Part shown: in pieces, positions 40,654-50,686 of the stretch
Numbering within the stretch: position 1 is the first letter of the stretch
Layout: each line of letters begins with the position of its first letter
Assembly: GCA_009773515.1 (NCBI GenBank)
Contig: WSXX01000010.1
Coordinates: 81,495 to 145,494, forward strand
Reading direction: 5' to 3'
Length of the DNA stretch: 64,000 nucleotides
From: Bacteroidota bacterium
Lineage (GTDB): Bacteria > Bacteroidota > Bacteroidia > Bacteroidales > Lentimicrobiaceae
Translations under genes and position numbers: made by a program
The notes under the pieces: generated by a model
Database searches by the model: none
What the model was told of the DNA's origin: nothing
The model's input: the letters and a program-made list of their open reading frames with translations, nothing else

Positions 40654-42144
40654 TTACGAACCCAATACAGCCTGAATGTAAATTTTCGGGTCGAGCAATT
40701 GTCCGGCTGCATTCATGGCAATTTCCAGGATTGGTTTTACCGCAAAGCCCATGGTTAGTGTGATAAGTCCGAGAAAAACCACAGGAATTACCATTGAAAC
40801 CGGCAGATTTTCATTTTCGCCTTCATACGGTGGTAATCCTTCGGGGCGTGGTTTCCAGAAGGCTTCGTTCCAGATTTTTACCATCGAAAAAAGGGTAAAC
40901 AAACCCACAGCGAGCGCAACAAATGAGATAACGTACTCACCGGCATTAAATCCGGCTGAAATGAGAATCAGCTTCCCGAAAAATCCCGAAAGGGGAGGGA
41001 TGCCTGCAAGTCCGAAGGCTGGAATGATAAACAGAATCGACAGCCAGGGCCTTATTTTGTAAAGTCCGCCGATTTGCTTCAGATCGTAACTTCCGGTTAC
41101 CCGGTTGATAAGGCCAGCCACCAGAAAGGTGTTGGTTTTGGCGATGATGTTGTGCGCCATAAAAAAGATAGCACCTGCAATTCCGGCCACGGTAAAAATT
41201 CCGAGCCCCATAATCATATACCCGATCTGGCTGATGATATGAAATGAAAGGATTTTCCGGATGTCGTATTGAGAAGCGGCAGTCAATACCCCGATTACCA
41301 TTGTTAATCCGCCAATCCACAAAAACAGCGGATGCCAGAAAAGTTTATCCTGAACAAAGAACAGGGTGTAAAATCTGATCATTGAATACACACCTACTTT
41401 GGTGAGCAGCCCGGCGAATAATGCCGTAATTGCCACCGGTGGTGTGTGATAAGATGCCGGCAACCAGAAAAAGAACGGAAATACTGCTGCTTTGATCGAA
41501 AACGCCACAAAGAACAAAACAGCCGATGTATTCATAAGAACATTGTTATCGGCAAGAGAGAGTTTCATCGCAAGGTCGGCCATGTTCAGGGTTCCGGTTT
41601 TTCCGTAAAGCAAACCGATTCCGGCCAGGAAGAAAAGCGAAGAAACAAGATTGATACTTACGTACTTTATGGCTCCGTTAAGCTGCTTTTTTTCTCCGCC
41701 AAGGGTAATCAGTACAAACGATGCGGTAAGCATTACTTCGAACCAGACATAAAGATTGAAAATATCGCCGGTTACAAATGCCCCGTTTACACCCATCAGC
41801 AAACCCTGCACCATAGGAAAGAAGAAAAACGATTGCCGTTGCCGGTCAATAGCATCGATAGAATAAATGCTCACGCTTACCGCGATAATGCCGGCTAGCA
41901 CCAGCATGATAGAGCTGAATGCATCAATTACCAGCGTGATGCCGAAAGGAGCTTCCCAGTTTCCGGTGTGAAGCACCAGAATGCCTTGCGTTTTTACCTG
42001 AACTGCCAGAAAAATTGCCAGCGCAAGTTGCAGCAATGCGCCGGTGAGCCCGATCCAAGGCTGCCATTCCCTTCGCTGAAAATTGAAGAGCAGAAAAATA
42101 ATGGTAAGCAGGGGAATAAGTATGGGTAGTGCCGGCAAAATCAT
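40654..42144 (-). CDS. mrpD: Mrp-type Na+/H+ antiporter subunit D
   Basis: This 496-residue, about 14-helix protein is homologous to complex I NuoL/M/N subunits and carries the proton path. Visible features include YVWFEVMLTASFVLI with the essential Glu near residue 135, and LVSSLFFLAGIGLLYGKTG, KAAVFPFFFWLPASYHTPP and GAIFFMAHNIIAKTN. Length is normal. Its start overlaps mrpC by four bases. Confidence 0.95.
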   Translation of the reverse strand: MILPALPILIPLLTIIFLLFNFQRREWQPWIGLTGALLQLALAIFLAVQVKTQGILVLHTGNWEAPFGITLVIDAFSSIMLVLAGIIAVSVSIYSIDAIDRQRQSFFFFPMVQGLLMGVNGAFVTGDIFNLYVWFEVMLTASFVLITLGGEKKQLNGAIKYVSINLVSSLFFLAGIGLLYGKTGTLNMADLAMKLSLADNNVLMNTSAVLFFVAFSIKAAVFPFFFWLPASYHTPPVAITALFAGLLTKVGVYSMIRFYTLFFVQDKLFWHPLFLWIGGLTMVIGVLTAASQYDIRKILSFHIISQIGYMIMGLGIFTVAGIAGAIFFMAHNIIAKTNTFLVAGLINRVTGSYDLKQIGGLYKIRPWLSILFIIPAFGLAGIPPLSGFFGKLILISAGFNAGEYVISFVALAVGLFTLFSMVKIWNEAFWKPRPEGLPPYEGENENLPVSMVIPVVFLGLITLTMGFAVKPILEIAMNAAGQLLDPKIYIQAVLGS

Positions 42145-42491
42145 TTGTTTTCTCCTTCCTTAAGTTCATCCAGATCTTCGGTTCCTGTTGCCTGATAAAA
42201 CCTGTACATTAATGCCAGAAAAAATGCAGTAATCCCAAAACCGATGACAATTGCGGTAAGTATTAAAGCCTGCGGCAGCGGATCGGTGGGATTGGCAGAC
42301 ACAGCAGTTAAACCATCGCTGGCAAACTGCGGTTTTCCTTTGTGCAAACCTCCTGCTACAAAAATCAGCAGATTGGTGGCATGGCTGAAGAACATTATTC
42401 CGAGAATAAGTTTAACGATGCTTCGGCGCAGCAGAAGATAAACCCCTGCAGCATAAAGCAACCCTATGACTATAGCGAGTAGTACTTCCAT
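42141..42491 (-). CDS. mrpC: Mrp-type Na+/H+ antiporter subunit C
   Basis: This 116-residue, three-helix protein is a NuoK homologue. It shows the motif LILGIMFFSHATNLLIF near residues 28-44, then DPLPQALILTAIVIGFGITAF near 69-89. It starts 2 bp after the mrpB stop and overlaps mrpD by four bases. Confidence 0.95.
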   Translation of the reverse strand: MEVLLAIVIGLLYAAGVYLLLRRSIVKLILGIMFFSHATNLLIFVAGGLHKGKPQFASDGLTAVSANPTDPLPQALILTAIVIGFGITAFFLALMYRFYQATGTEDLDELKEGENK

Positions 42492-42493
42492 AT

Positions 42494-42907
42494 TTATTCC
42501 TCCATTACATTAAAAAGAATAGTTACTGATATGCCCCACACAGTGAAATAAACTCCTAAATCGAAAAGCATCGGGGTGCCAAGTTTCAGTTTACCCAGCA
42601 AAGGAATGCTCAGCGAAATCCACTCACCGGTAAAAAACGGATTGCCTGCAAACAACGAAGGCAGTGTGCTTATAAATGCAATTGAAAGTCCGGCAACAAT
42701 AAGCATTAGCGGGCTGACACGGAGTTTTTTTTCAGCTTCAGCGGTATCAAAAGCCATGGCGTAGAAAATAAATCCGGCAGCAGCCATCAGTCCACCAATA
42801 AAACCTCCGCCGGGCTCATTGTGGCCCCGGTAAAAAACCAGCAGCGAAAGTATAAGCGTAACCGGCAGTAAGCGCGTAGCGGCAAGTTGAGTTATGTAAG
42901 ATTTCAT
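42494..42907 (-). CDS. mrpB: Mrp-type Na+/H+ antiporter subunit B
   Basis: This 137-residue protein has four helices and the MnhB motif FYRGHNEPGGGFIGGLMAAAG near residues 26-46. The motif GTPMLFDLGVYFTVWGISV near 110-128 is also present. The start overlaps the mrpA stop by four bases. Confidence 0.95.
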   Translation of the reverse strand: MKSYITQLAATRLLPVTLILSLLVFYRGHNEPGGGFIGGLMAAAGFIFYAMAFDTAEAEKKLRVSPLMLIVAGLSIAFISTLPSLFAGNPFFTGEWISLSIPLLGKLKLGTPMLFDLGVYFTVWGISVTILFNVMEE

Positions 42908-45219
42908 GTTGCGCTTCCTTTCTTTGTCTTAAGTTTCAGCAAAGCCACCACGCCAATTGCTGCGATAACCAGTACCGTAATTTCGCCAAGTGTATCCAGT
43001 GCCCTGAAATCCACCAGAATAACATTTACAATGTTGCTGCCATGAGCCAGAGGCAGTGCATTTTCAACATAGAAATCCGAAATCTTCGGATTCAGGTTTA
43101 ATTGTCCGGCTTTCAGCACAAGACCTGTCATAAAACTCCCAACGAGCAATGCAATAGCTCCATCGCGCAGGCGGGAAGCTTTCGACGAAAATTCGGTAAA
43201 CTTAGGCAGATGATAAATAACAACCATAAAGAGCACAAGTACAAGGGTTTCGGCCAGCATAAGGGTTATGGCAACGTCAATTGCACCATAAACAATAAAT
43301 AACAGGCCAATTCCATAACCAACCGAACCCAGCGAAAGTATGGCCGCAAGCCGCGATCTGACAAAAACTGCAACCATGGCAGAACTCACTATCAGAAGCA
43401 GAATGACAAACTCATAAATTGCAGGTTGTGAAAAGCTGACATTTTCAATTTCAGGCCAGGTGAAGATCAATTGATACCAGGCCAGCACTGAGGTCATGAT
43501 GAAAATGGCCATCAGATAAAATCGCTGGTAGCCGCTTTGAATAAAGGATGTTTTTCGTTTGGTGAGAAACAAAAATCCGTTAAGAATTTTGTTGAATGCA
43601 TCGGCAAACCTGAAGGTAATTACTTCGTTGTTGAAATGTGTAAGTATGTGATTTACTTTACGATAAAGCAGAAATAGAATTACACCGGCAGCCACAGTAA
43701 TGAAACTTACAAGCAGCACTTCGTTGAAACCGTGCCAGAGCGATAGTTTTATACTGTCAATGGAAGGCCGTATGGATTTAATTGCCGGACTAAGCAGAAA
43801 GTCGGCTACCCTTGCGGGGAACAAACCAAAAATCAAGCTGATTCCAGCCAGCAGTGAAGGACCAACCCTGAGGGCAAAGGCGGGGCGTGTGGGTCTTTCT
43901 CCGGGATATTTTAAAGGACCGAGAAACAGGTTGAAGATCAGCGCGAGTGAAATAGCAACCATTATAACATTGGTCAACACTCCGGCAATAAGCAGAAGAT
44001 TGCCGATGTCGGGCAGCGCAAATTTGGCTTCATAAATAAGTTCCTTGCCGATAAATCCTATCATCGGCGGAAGCCCGGCCATACTGAGCAGCGAGATTAT
44101 TGCTGCCAGCGCTGCAACCGGCATTACTTTGTTGAGTCCTCCGATCTTTCGTAAATCACGCGATCCCACCGATTTATCAATCAACCCGGCTATCATAAAC
44201 AAGGCACCTTTGTAAAGTGCATGCACCAAAAGAAAGATTATTGCTGCCTTGATTGAAATGTCTGTATCAATTCCCAGCATAAGCACCAGCGTTCCAAGGG
44301 CACTTATTGTGGTGTAGGCAAGAACTTTTTTGAAATCGGTTTGCGAGTAAGCAAAATATCCTCCCAGAATCATTGTTACGGCTCCGGTTATGGTGAGGAT
44401 GTATTTCCACTCCGGAGTGCCACCCATCACCGGACTTAGTCGCATCAGCAGATAAATACCCGCTTTTACCATTGTTGCCGAATGCAGATAAGCACTCACA
44501 GGCGATGGAGCCTGCATGGCCCCCGGCAGCCAGAAATGAAACGGAAACTGAGCCGATTTGGTAAAGGCTCCGGCCAGAATCAACAACAGAACAGGCAGAT
44601 AGTGCGGATGATTGCGGATTAAGTCGCCTGATTTTAATAATTGATTGATTTCCAATGTGCCTGCAATCTGACCCAGCATAATAAAACCGGCCATCATAGC
44701 CAATCCGCCTGCAACGGTAATCAATAATGCCTGAAGGGCAGCATTCCGGGCTTCCGGCTTTTCATGATTAAAACCAACCAGCAGGAAAGAACTTACACTG
44801 GTCAGTTCCCAGAAGATAAACAAGGTAAACAGATTGCCTGAGAGTACCAGCGCAAGCATGGCAAATTCAAACAGCAAAATCAGGAAAAAGAAGCGATGCT
44901 TCATGGCATAGGGCTTCATGTAGTTGCCCGAGAAAACCAGAACCAATGCGCCCATACCGGTAACCAGCAACGCAAAAAACAGCGAAAGCCCGTCAAGGTA
45001 GAGCGAAAAGTTAAGATAAAGTTCCGGCAGCCATTCAATGGTGTAATTCAAAGAGTTGCCATCAGCAATGAATCCTGCAAAACCAAGCAGATAAGCAAAT
45101 CCGCCGGCAGAAACCATGCCTAACAACCATGGCGCAATTTTGCCCCCTTTACGGATCAGATAAGGAGAAAGAAATGCAGTAATCAGCAAAATAATAAGAT
45201 AGATCAGGATACCGGTCAT
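42904..45219 (-). CDS. mrpA: Mrp-type Na+/H+ antiporter subunit A
   Basis: This 771-residue protein is the largest Mrp subunit and the first gene of the operon. The N-terminal 500 residues are NuoL-like (FIFWELTSVSSFLLVGFNHE near residues 134-153; FHFWLPGAMQAPSPVSAYLHSATMVKAG near 228-255). The C-terminal part, from about residue 600, carries the MrpB-like extension (VFVRSRLAAILSLGSVGYG, ALDTLGEITVLVIAAIGVVAL). The complex exchanges cytoplasmic Na+ for external H+ and supports life in alkaline or saline conditions. Confidence 0.95.
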   Translation of the reverse strand: MTGILIYLIILLITAFLSPYLIRKGGKIAPWLLGMVSAGGFAYLLGFAGFIADGNSLNYTIEWLPELYLNFSLYLDGLSLFFALLVTGMGALVLVFSGNYMKPYAMKHRFFFLILLFEFAMLALVLSGNLFTLFIFWELTSVSSFLLVGFNHEKPEARNAALQALLITVAGGLAMMAGFIMLGQIAGTLEINQLLKSGDLIRNHPHYLPVLLLILAGAFTKSAQFPFHFWLPGAMQAPSPVSAYLHSATMVKAGIYLLMRLSPVMGGTPEWKYILTITGAVTMILGGYFAYSQTDFKKVLAYTTISALGTLVLMLGIDTDISIKAAIIFLLVHALYKGALFMIAGLIDKSVGSRDLRKIGGLNKVMPVAALAAIISLLSMAGLPPMIGFIGKELIYEAKFALPDIGNLLLIAGVLTNVIMVAISLALIFNLFLGPLKYPGERPTRPAFALRVGPSLLAGISLIFGLFPARVADFLLSPAIKSIRPSIDSIKLSLWHGFNEVLLVSFITVAAGVILFLLYRKVNHILTHFNNEVITFRFADAFNKILNGFLFLTKRKTSFIQSGYQRFYLMAIFIMTSVLAWYQLIFTWPEIENVSFSQPAIYEFVILLLIVSSAMVAVFVRSRLAAILSLGSVGYGIGLLFIVYGAIDVAITLMLAETLVLVLFMVVIYHLPKFTEFSSKASRLRDGAIALLVGSFMTGLVLKAGQLNLNPKISDFYVENALPLAHGSNIVNVILVDFRALDTLGEITVLVIAAIGVVALLKLKTKKGSAT

Positions 45220-45296
45220 TTGTTGCTTAATTCAGTTGGTGATGCTTAAATGCTAATGGGTGACGAAATTACGGATTTTTTTGTTTACCACTAACT

Positions 45297-45495
45297 CCTG
45301 ACAGGGTTTTCCTACCTGTCAAGAGGTAAGCGAGTATCTGACTGCTTCTCCATTTTTATAGGGTTCGTAACCCTGTCAGGGGTTGCCAGTCCACGACCAC
45401 TGACCCCTGACAGGGTTGTGCTCCGTATTTAGAGGTATGCGTGCATCTGTCTGCCTCCCTGTTTTGATAGGGTTCGTAACCCTGTCAGGGGTTGC
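45297..45495. repeat. two tandem REP-like hairpin units (CCTGACAGGG family)
   Basis: Two units of about 95 bp, 45297-45391 and 45405-45495, each begin with CCTGACAGGGTT and end with TAGGGTTCGTAACCCTGTCA followed by GGGGTTGCC. CCTGACAGGG at one end and CCCTGTCAGG at the other can form a long stem. They lie between mrpA and acs and do not match the array at 37 kb. Confidence 0.8.
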
Positions 45496-45502
45496 CACAT
45501 TT

Positions 45503-47404
45503 CTACTCTTCCAACGTACTTAAATCGCCCGTATCAAGTCCGAGTGCTCTGGCTTTCAACACGCGGCGCATGATTTTTCCACTTCGGGTTTTAGGCAAAG
45601 CATCGCTGAAAACCACAAAAGCAGGTCGGGCAATAGGGCCTATCTCTTTTTCAACGTGTGTTTTCAGCTCTTCGGCCAGTTTATCATTGGCTTCCATTCC
45701 CTGCCGGAGGACCACAGTTGTATGAATGATATTTCCGCGCAATTCATCAGGTAGCGCAATGGCTGCAGCTTCGGTTACTGCCGGATGGCTCACCAGAGCA
45801 CTTTCGATTTCGGCGGAGCCAAGACGGTATCCGCTAACTTTTATCACATCATCAATCCGACCGATAATCCAGTAATAACCATCTTCATCCTTACGGGCTG
45901 AATCGCCGGCCAGATACCACTTCTGTTTGCTGTACTTTTCCCAGTATTTTTCCACATAACGATCCGGATCACCCAAAATGGTGCGCGCCATGCCAGGCCA
46001 GGGATTCTTAATAATCAGGTTGCCTTCTTCCCCCGATTTTACTTCTTTTCCTGAATCATCCACAATGGCCATTTCGTTCCCGAAAAACGGTTTGGTTGCC
46101 GATCCGGGTTTCAGCGGTATCACCGGAAGTGGTGTTATCATATGCCCTCCGGTTTCAGTTTGCCACCAGGTGTCCATGATGGGGCAGCGACCTTTGCCGA
46201 TTACCTCATGATACCATTTCCATGCTTCAGGGTTTATAGGTTCTCCCACAGAACCCAGCAGCCGCAGCGAACTCAGGTTATGTCTGTCGGCCCAGGACGA
46301 GCCGAAACGCATCAATCCGCGGATGGCGGTAGGAGAGGTGTACAGAATGTTGATGCCGTATTTTTCAATCATCTGCCACCACCGATTTGGGTAAGGATGG
46401 TTCGGCGCACCTTCATACATCATAATGGTGGCGCCATTTATTAGCGGCCCGTAAACCATATAGCTATGTCCGGTAACCCAGCCCGGATCGGCAGCACACC
46501 AGAAACGGTCTTCGGGTTTAATGTCAAATACATACCTGAACGTTGAAGCGGTATATACTGCATATCCGCCATGCGTGTGAACCAACCCTTTTGGTTTTCC
46601 GGTTGTGCCGGAAGTGTAAAGTATAAACAGAGGATCTTCGGCATCGGTTTCCACGGTAGCACAATCGGAGCAAGCAAGCGGCATCGACATCAGATCGTGA
46701 TACCAGAAATCACGGTCATTTTCCATGTAACACTCTTCGCCGGTGCGTTTAACGGTAATGCACACTTCAATCGTCGGAGAGCGTTTCATTGCTTCGTTGG
46801 CAATACTTTTCAGTCCAACTGCTTTTCCGCGTCTGAAACCTCCATCGGCAGTAACCAGAATGCGACTGTTGGCGTCTTCGATGCGTTCTGCCAGCGCTTC
46901 CACACTAAATCCACCATAAACCACACTGTGAATGGCGCCGATTTTGGCACAAGCCAGCATTGCAATCACCGTTTCCGGGATTTGCGGCATATAGATGGTA
47001 ACAACCTCTCCTTGTTTGGCACCCATTGATCTGAGAATATTGGCAAACCGCGAAACCTCCCTGTGAAGCGCGTGATAGGAAAAAGTACGCAAATCGCCGG
47101 GTTCACCTTCCCAGATAATGGCCAGTTTATTGCGTGTGGCATTTTTCTGATGACGATCAAGCGCATTGTGCACAATGTTGATCCTGCCACCCTGAAACCA
47201 TTCATAAAACGGGTGGTTTGAAGCGTCAAGTACTTTGTCCCACTTCTTATACCATTCCAGGCGTTTGGCCTCTTTTGCCCAGAAATCCTCACGGTTTGTT
47301 ATGGATTCTGCATAAAGGGTTTCATAATCCTTTACAATCGCTCTTTTTTTTACCTCCTTCGATGGGTGATAAATCTTTTTAAGGGTGTTGTTGGGTTTTT
47401 CCAT
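45503..47404 (-). CDS. acs: acetyl-CoA synthetase (acetate-CoA ligase)
   Basis: This 633-residue ANL-superfamily enzyme activates acetate to acetyl-CoA via acetyl-AMP. The motifs are YTSGTTGKPKGLVHTHGGY near residues 258-276, GWVTGHSYMVYGPL near 306-319, DTWWQTETGG near 404-413, GRIDDVIKVSGYRLG near 511-525, and the regulatory lysine motif KTRSGKIMRR near 606-615. The tryptophan in TWWQTETGG supports acetate specificity. It is upstream of the repeat block on the same strand as the Mrp operon but separated from it by 283 bp. Confidence 0.95.
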   Translation of the reverse strand: MEKPNNTLKKIYHPSKEVKKRAIVKDYETLYAESITNREDFWAKEAKRLEWYKKWDKVLDASNHPFYEWFQGGRINIVHNALDRHQKNATRNKLAIIWEGEPGDLRTFSYHALHREVSRFANILRSMGAKQGEVVTIYMPQIPETVIAMLACAKIGAIHSVVYGGFSVEALAERIEDANSRILVTADGGFRRGKAVGLKSIANEAMKRSPTIEVCITVKRTGEECYMENDRDFWYHDLMSMPLACSDCATVETDAEDPLFILYTSGTTGKPKGLVHTHGGYAVYTASTFRYVFDIKPEDRFWCAADPGWVTGHSYMVYGPLINGATIMMYEGAPNHPYPNRWWQMIEKYGINILYTSPTAIRGLMRFGSSWADRHNLSSLRLLGSVGEPINPEAWKWYHEVIGKGRCPIMDTWWQTETGGHMITPLPVIPLKPGSATKPFFGNEMAIVDDSGKEVKSGEEGNLIIKNPWPGMARTILGDPDRYVEKYWEKYSKQKWYLAGDSARKDEDGYYWIIGRIDDVIKVSGYRLGSAEIESALVSHPAVTEAAAIALPDELRGNIIHTTVVLRQGMEANDKLAEELKTHVEKEIGPIARPAFVVFSDALPKTRSGKIMRRVLKARALGLDTGDLSTLEE

Positions 47405-47487
47405 AAGTGCTGATTTTTGTACTTAACAATCATGGTGAGTGTATTGTTGCACTTAAAGGTATGATTGCATCACAGCCAGTCCAAAAC

Positions 47488-49743
47488 CTACATCAGCAAT
47501 CTAATCCCCATCATCAGACTTCTTCCGTAAAGCGGACCGTAAACATTGGCTGCATCAAAGTCATCAGAAAACGGAGATTGCCAGTTGATGATCGGGTTCC
47601 TGTTTTGCCGCCAGTCAAGGATATTGTTTACACCCGCATAAACCCTTACACTCTGGTTGAGGTTGTAATTTACCAGCAGATTAACCAGACTGTAAGGCTT
47701 TGACAACTGATCATCGTTCACCACCTCAGGGTCAAAAGTTGGCAACATCATCTCACCGGTAAATGTTCCCGTCAAATCTACGGTAGTTTTGAGTTTTTTT
47801 GCATCCCAGCTAAGCAGCCAGTTACCTGTAAATGCCGGACTAAGTGGCTGCATTTCTTTTGTTGATTCTTCTGCTTCGTTTTGGCTTACGGCGAACACAT
47901 CCTGCCAGGTAAATCCGGCTGACCAGGTGAAAAATCCGTTGATTCTGCCATTTGCAGATATGGCTACTCCCCGGCTTACCGCATAATCGCCATCAGGCAG
48001 GTTCCGGTAAATGATTTTCTGAGGATCAGTGTCGTAATCAGCCAGTATTTTATTGCTGAACCGGGTATAAAACAAATCAGCATCCATCACAATCCAGCGC
48101 CCGACCTGACGATTGATGGTCTGATTCAGGCTGAGTGAAATATTCCACGATTGCTCAGGTTTCAGGTCTTCGGTTATCTCTACTTCGCGAAATCCCGATA
48201 AGGCGGCGTGGTCTTCGGTAAAGATATTCACTGTACGAAAGCCGGTTCCGCTGTTTATCCTGAAAATGGTATTTTTGGCAATATCGTACTTTGCACTTAA
48301 ACGCGGCGAAAATACCAGCCCATGCCTTTTGTGGTGATCAAGGCGAGCTCCCGCAAGCAGATTTGTTCTGCTGTTTATTCTGAAATCATCCTGCACAAAA
48401 ATGCCCGGAATAAACTGACGGTCACTGCCGGTGGCAGTTACAGGAGTATTGTCATCATAAATCTGATAACGCGCTGTAAATCCCGAAGTAATGTTATGTC
48501 TTTCTCCTGCTGTGGTCTGCCAGATGAGATTGGCAAAGCTGATGTGCTGTTCACCTTTGTAAAATGTGGTGCCATACCAGCTGTCGTGCCAGTGGCCGCT
48601 TTGTGAAATATCGAGCCGCAGGTCAGCACTTCCAGGAAGGCTGTAAGACCCCATCACTTCATAACGGTTTGTAAAGATGGTTTCGCCGTAAAGACTGTCG
48701 CTTCCTCTTACTTTGCTGTTTGGTTTATAGTTGTAAGCGCCCAGAAATTCACGTGTTCCTCCTGCGCGGTTTTCGTGGTAGAATTTGGCAGCAAATGAAG
48801 CTGTTTTTCCGGCAGGCCGTTGGAAACTCCATTTGTTGAAGAGCGATACAGATGGTTTGATGGTTACTTTATCGGCAAAGTTATCTTCGTTTAAATCCAT
48901 AAAACGTTCCATGGTGTTTATGCTTCCGCTGAAAAGTGCATCGAACTTCCGTCCACGAAAAGGGGAGAATCCAATATCGGCACTTCGCTCACCAAGATGG
49001 CTCCAGTTTGTATTGAAAAGGAAGCGGGGTGCTGATTCCGCAGTTTTGGTGATGATGTTGATGATGCCACCTATGGCTTCTGATCCGTAAAGGGTTGAAG
49101 AAGCTCCTTTAATCACTTCAACCCGATCAATCAATGCATTCGGAATGCCATTCAGTCCGTAAACCGATGCCAGCGCTCCCATAATCGGCATTCCGTCAAT
49201 CAGCACTGCTGTGTTGGAACCTTCGAGCCCGTTGATGCGGATTTCGTTGGTGCCGCATACCCCGCAGGCAGTCACTTGTTGCACTCCGTTGATCATTCCA
49301 ATGGATTGCATCAGGTTGTTTGATGGCGTTTTTTGCAGGAAACCGGCATTAAGCACCTCAATTCGTACAGGAGAATCGCGCAGCGACTGCTCTTTAAGGC
49401 TTCCGCTGATTACCACCTGCTCCAGCGCAACAGAAATGGTTTCAAGGGTAATGTCAAACTCTTTGCTTTCGCGTGGAGCAATGGTGAATTGCATTTCTTT
49501 GGTTTTGTGTCCAACATGCTGAATTACAAGTGTATGATCTCCCGGAGGAATGTTGGTAATCATGTAATGGCCGGTGATATCAGTGGCTGTGCCGATGCGT
49601 GTATCCTTAATAACGAGGTTTACAAACGGAATGTGCTCACCGGTTTCATCAACTACATGTCCGAAAAGGTTGGCATCAGATTGCGCAAAAATTGTTGTCC
49701 ACTGCAAAAGCAGCAGCACAAAAATGAGTATTTTGAGTTTCAT
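47488..49743 (-). CDS. TonB-dependent receptor with cysteine-containing plug
   Basis: This 751-residue outer-membrane receptor has a signal peptide (ending IFAQ near residue 21). A carboxypeptidase-like domain spans about 25-105, a plug domain about 115-225 (VIKGASSTLYGSEAIGGIINIIT near 209-231), and a 22-stranded barrel ends in MMGIRLLM. The plug contains TACGVCGTNEIRING near residues 158-172, a CxxC pair seen in a Bacteroidota subgroup often linked to metal uptake. A His-rich small membrane protein lies upstream on the same strand, in line with a metal or metallophore substrate, but the substrate is not proven. Confidence 0.88.
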   Translation of the reverse strand: MKLKILIFVLLLLQWTTIFAQSDANLFGHVVDETGEHIPFVNLVIKDTRIGTATDITGHYMITNIPPGDHTLVIQHVGHKTKEMQFTIAPRESKEFDITLETISVALEQVVISGSLKEQSLRDSPVRIEVLNAGFLQKTPSNNLMQSIGMINGVQQVTACGVCGTNEIRINGLEGSNTAVLIDGMPIMGALASVYGLNGIPNALIDRVEVIKGASSTLYGSEAIGGIINIITKTAESAPRFLFNTNWSHLGERSADIGFSPFRGRKFDALFSGSINTMERFMDLNEDNFADKVTIKPSVSLFNKWSFQRPAGKTASFAAKFYHENRAGGTREFLGAYNYKPNSKVRGSDSLYGETIFTNRYEVMGSYSLPGSADLRLDISQSGHWHDSWYGTTFYKGEQHISFANLIWQTTAGERHNITSGFTARYQIYDDNTPVTATGSDRQFIPGIFVQDDFRINSRTNLLAGARLDHHKRHGLVFSPRLSAKYDIAKNTIFRINSGTGFRTVNIFTEDHAALSGFREVEITEDLKPEQSWNISLSLNQTINRQVGRWIVMDADLFYTRFSNKILADYDTDPQKIIYRNLPDGDYAVSRGVAISANGRINGFFTWSAGFTWQDVFAVSQNEAEESTKEMQPLSPAFTGNWLLSWDAKKLKTTVDLTGTFTGEMMLPTFDPEVVNDDQLSKPYSLVNLLVNYNLNQSVRVYAGVNNILDWRQNRNPIINWQSPFSDDFDAANVYGPLYGRSLMMGIRLLM

Positions 49744-49931
49744 TGGGGAAGAAGAATTTTTAAACTACTGTTAATATAATGACCTGGTATTATGGCTTGC
49801 CGTGCATAAAATCCTTTCGGATATACGTTTCTAAAACTCAAACGCTGAAGTTTGCATTATGAAAAACGCAAGTGTCCTTAATTGGCTTTCAGCCAGAAAT
49901 TACGGCAAGCTTTTACTATGAATTCCGGCTT

Positions 49932-50312
49932 TTAAAAAATAGGGGGAGGGCGTAAACGGTGAACGGGATTTTCAATCAGTATAATATGATTGACTTCCTT
50001 TTTAACCTTTAATGGTCTGATATAAACGGCTGCCATAAATATCATTATGGCAACCACAATCAGTGTTTGCAAAGCCGTAATCTGATCAAAATAAAAATAT
50101 TCTTTATCGGTATGCGAATGTTGCTGAACAGGAGTTTGGTTGCTGCTGAATGGGTGGGCGTGTTCAATGATTATTCCCGATGGTAAACGATGACTGTGGC
50201 GGTTCACCAGACTATTGGTAAACAGCCACATAACTGAAAGAAGCAATACAAGAACTGCAGCTTCTTTCAGCAAGTTGAATATGGGTTGTATAATGGTTTT
50301 TCCCTTTATCAT
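49932..50312 (-). CDS. His-rich two-helix membrane protein of unknown function
   Basis: This 126-residue protein has two predicted helices (near residues 15-34 and 82-99) connected by a loop rich in histidine (RHSHRLPSG, EHAHPF, QQHSHTD). The two helices would place the loop outside the cytoplasm. I recognise no family. It lies about 190 bp upstream of a TonB receptor with a CxxC plug, so binding of a transition metal such as zinc, copper or iron is an attractive guess. Confidence 0.65.
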   Translation of the reverse strand: MIKGKTIIQPIFNLLKEAAVLVLLLSVMWLFTNSLVNRHSHRLPSGIIIEHAHPFSSNQTPVQQHSHTDKEYFYFDQITALQTLIVVAIMIFMAAVYIRPLKVKKEVNHIILIENPVHRLRPPPIF

Positions 50313-50686
50313 CGCATCTTAAACAAAGAAACCTGATTTAGGTTCGGATAATTTATTTTGATGGGCACAATTACAAATGAATTGATGTCTCCCTAAAACG
50401 AATGTCACACTGAGCCTGCCTGCCGCGCAGTCAGGCAGGCGAAGTCGAAGTGTATTAAACGCTTATTCTTCTTTTTTCATATTCTTCTTCACAATCAAAA
50501 AGCATTGTTGAAGATTAATCGTATAGTCCTTCGACTTCGCTAGCAATGACAGATTGTTGGGCTTATCCTTCGACTCCGCTCAGGATGACTTCGTATTCAA
50601 TTGATAATGAATTTATTAAAGTTGAACAACGCTGTTAAATCACCAATGTCACACTGAGCGGAGTCGAAGTGCCTTAACCCTCTTTT
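50313..50686. other. gene-free interval with several inverted-repeat ends
   Basis: The interval contains four copies or half-copies of the GAGCGGAGTCGAAG family (50401-50452, 50526-50551, 50566-50590 and 50645-50673) in both orientations. The first is interrupted by a GCCTGCCTG/CAGGCAGGC hairpin. No gene is supported. Confidence 0.7.
50401..50673. repeat. cluster of inverted-repeat ends of the GAGCGGAGTCGAAG family
   Basis: The outer ends read ATGTCACACTGAG..., the inner ones TCCTTCGACTCCGCTCAGGA and a variant. The spacing suggests one or two nested, partly decayed MITE-like elements. Confidence 0.6.

Noticed and set aside
45360..45391. tRNA T-arm-like GGGTTCGTAACCC
   Set aside because: There is no matching acceptor, D-arm or anticodon structure; it is part of the tandem hairpin repeat.
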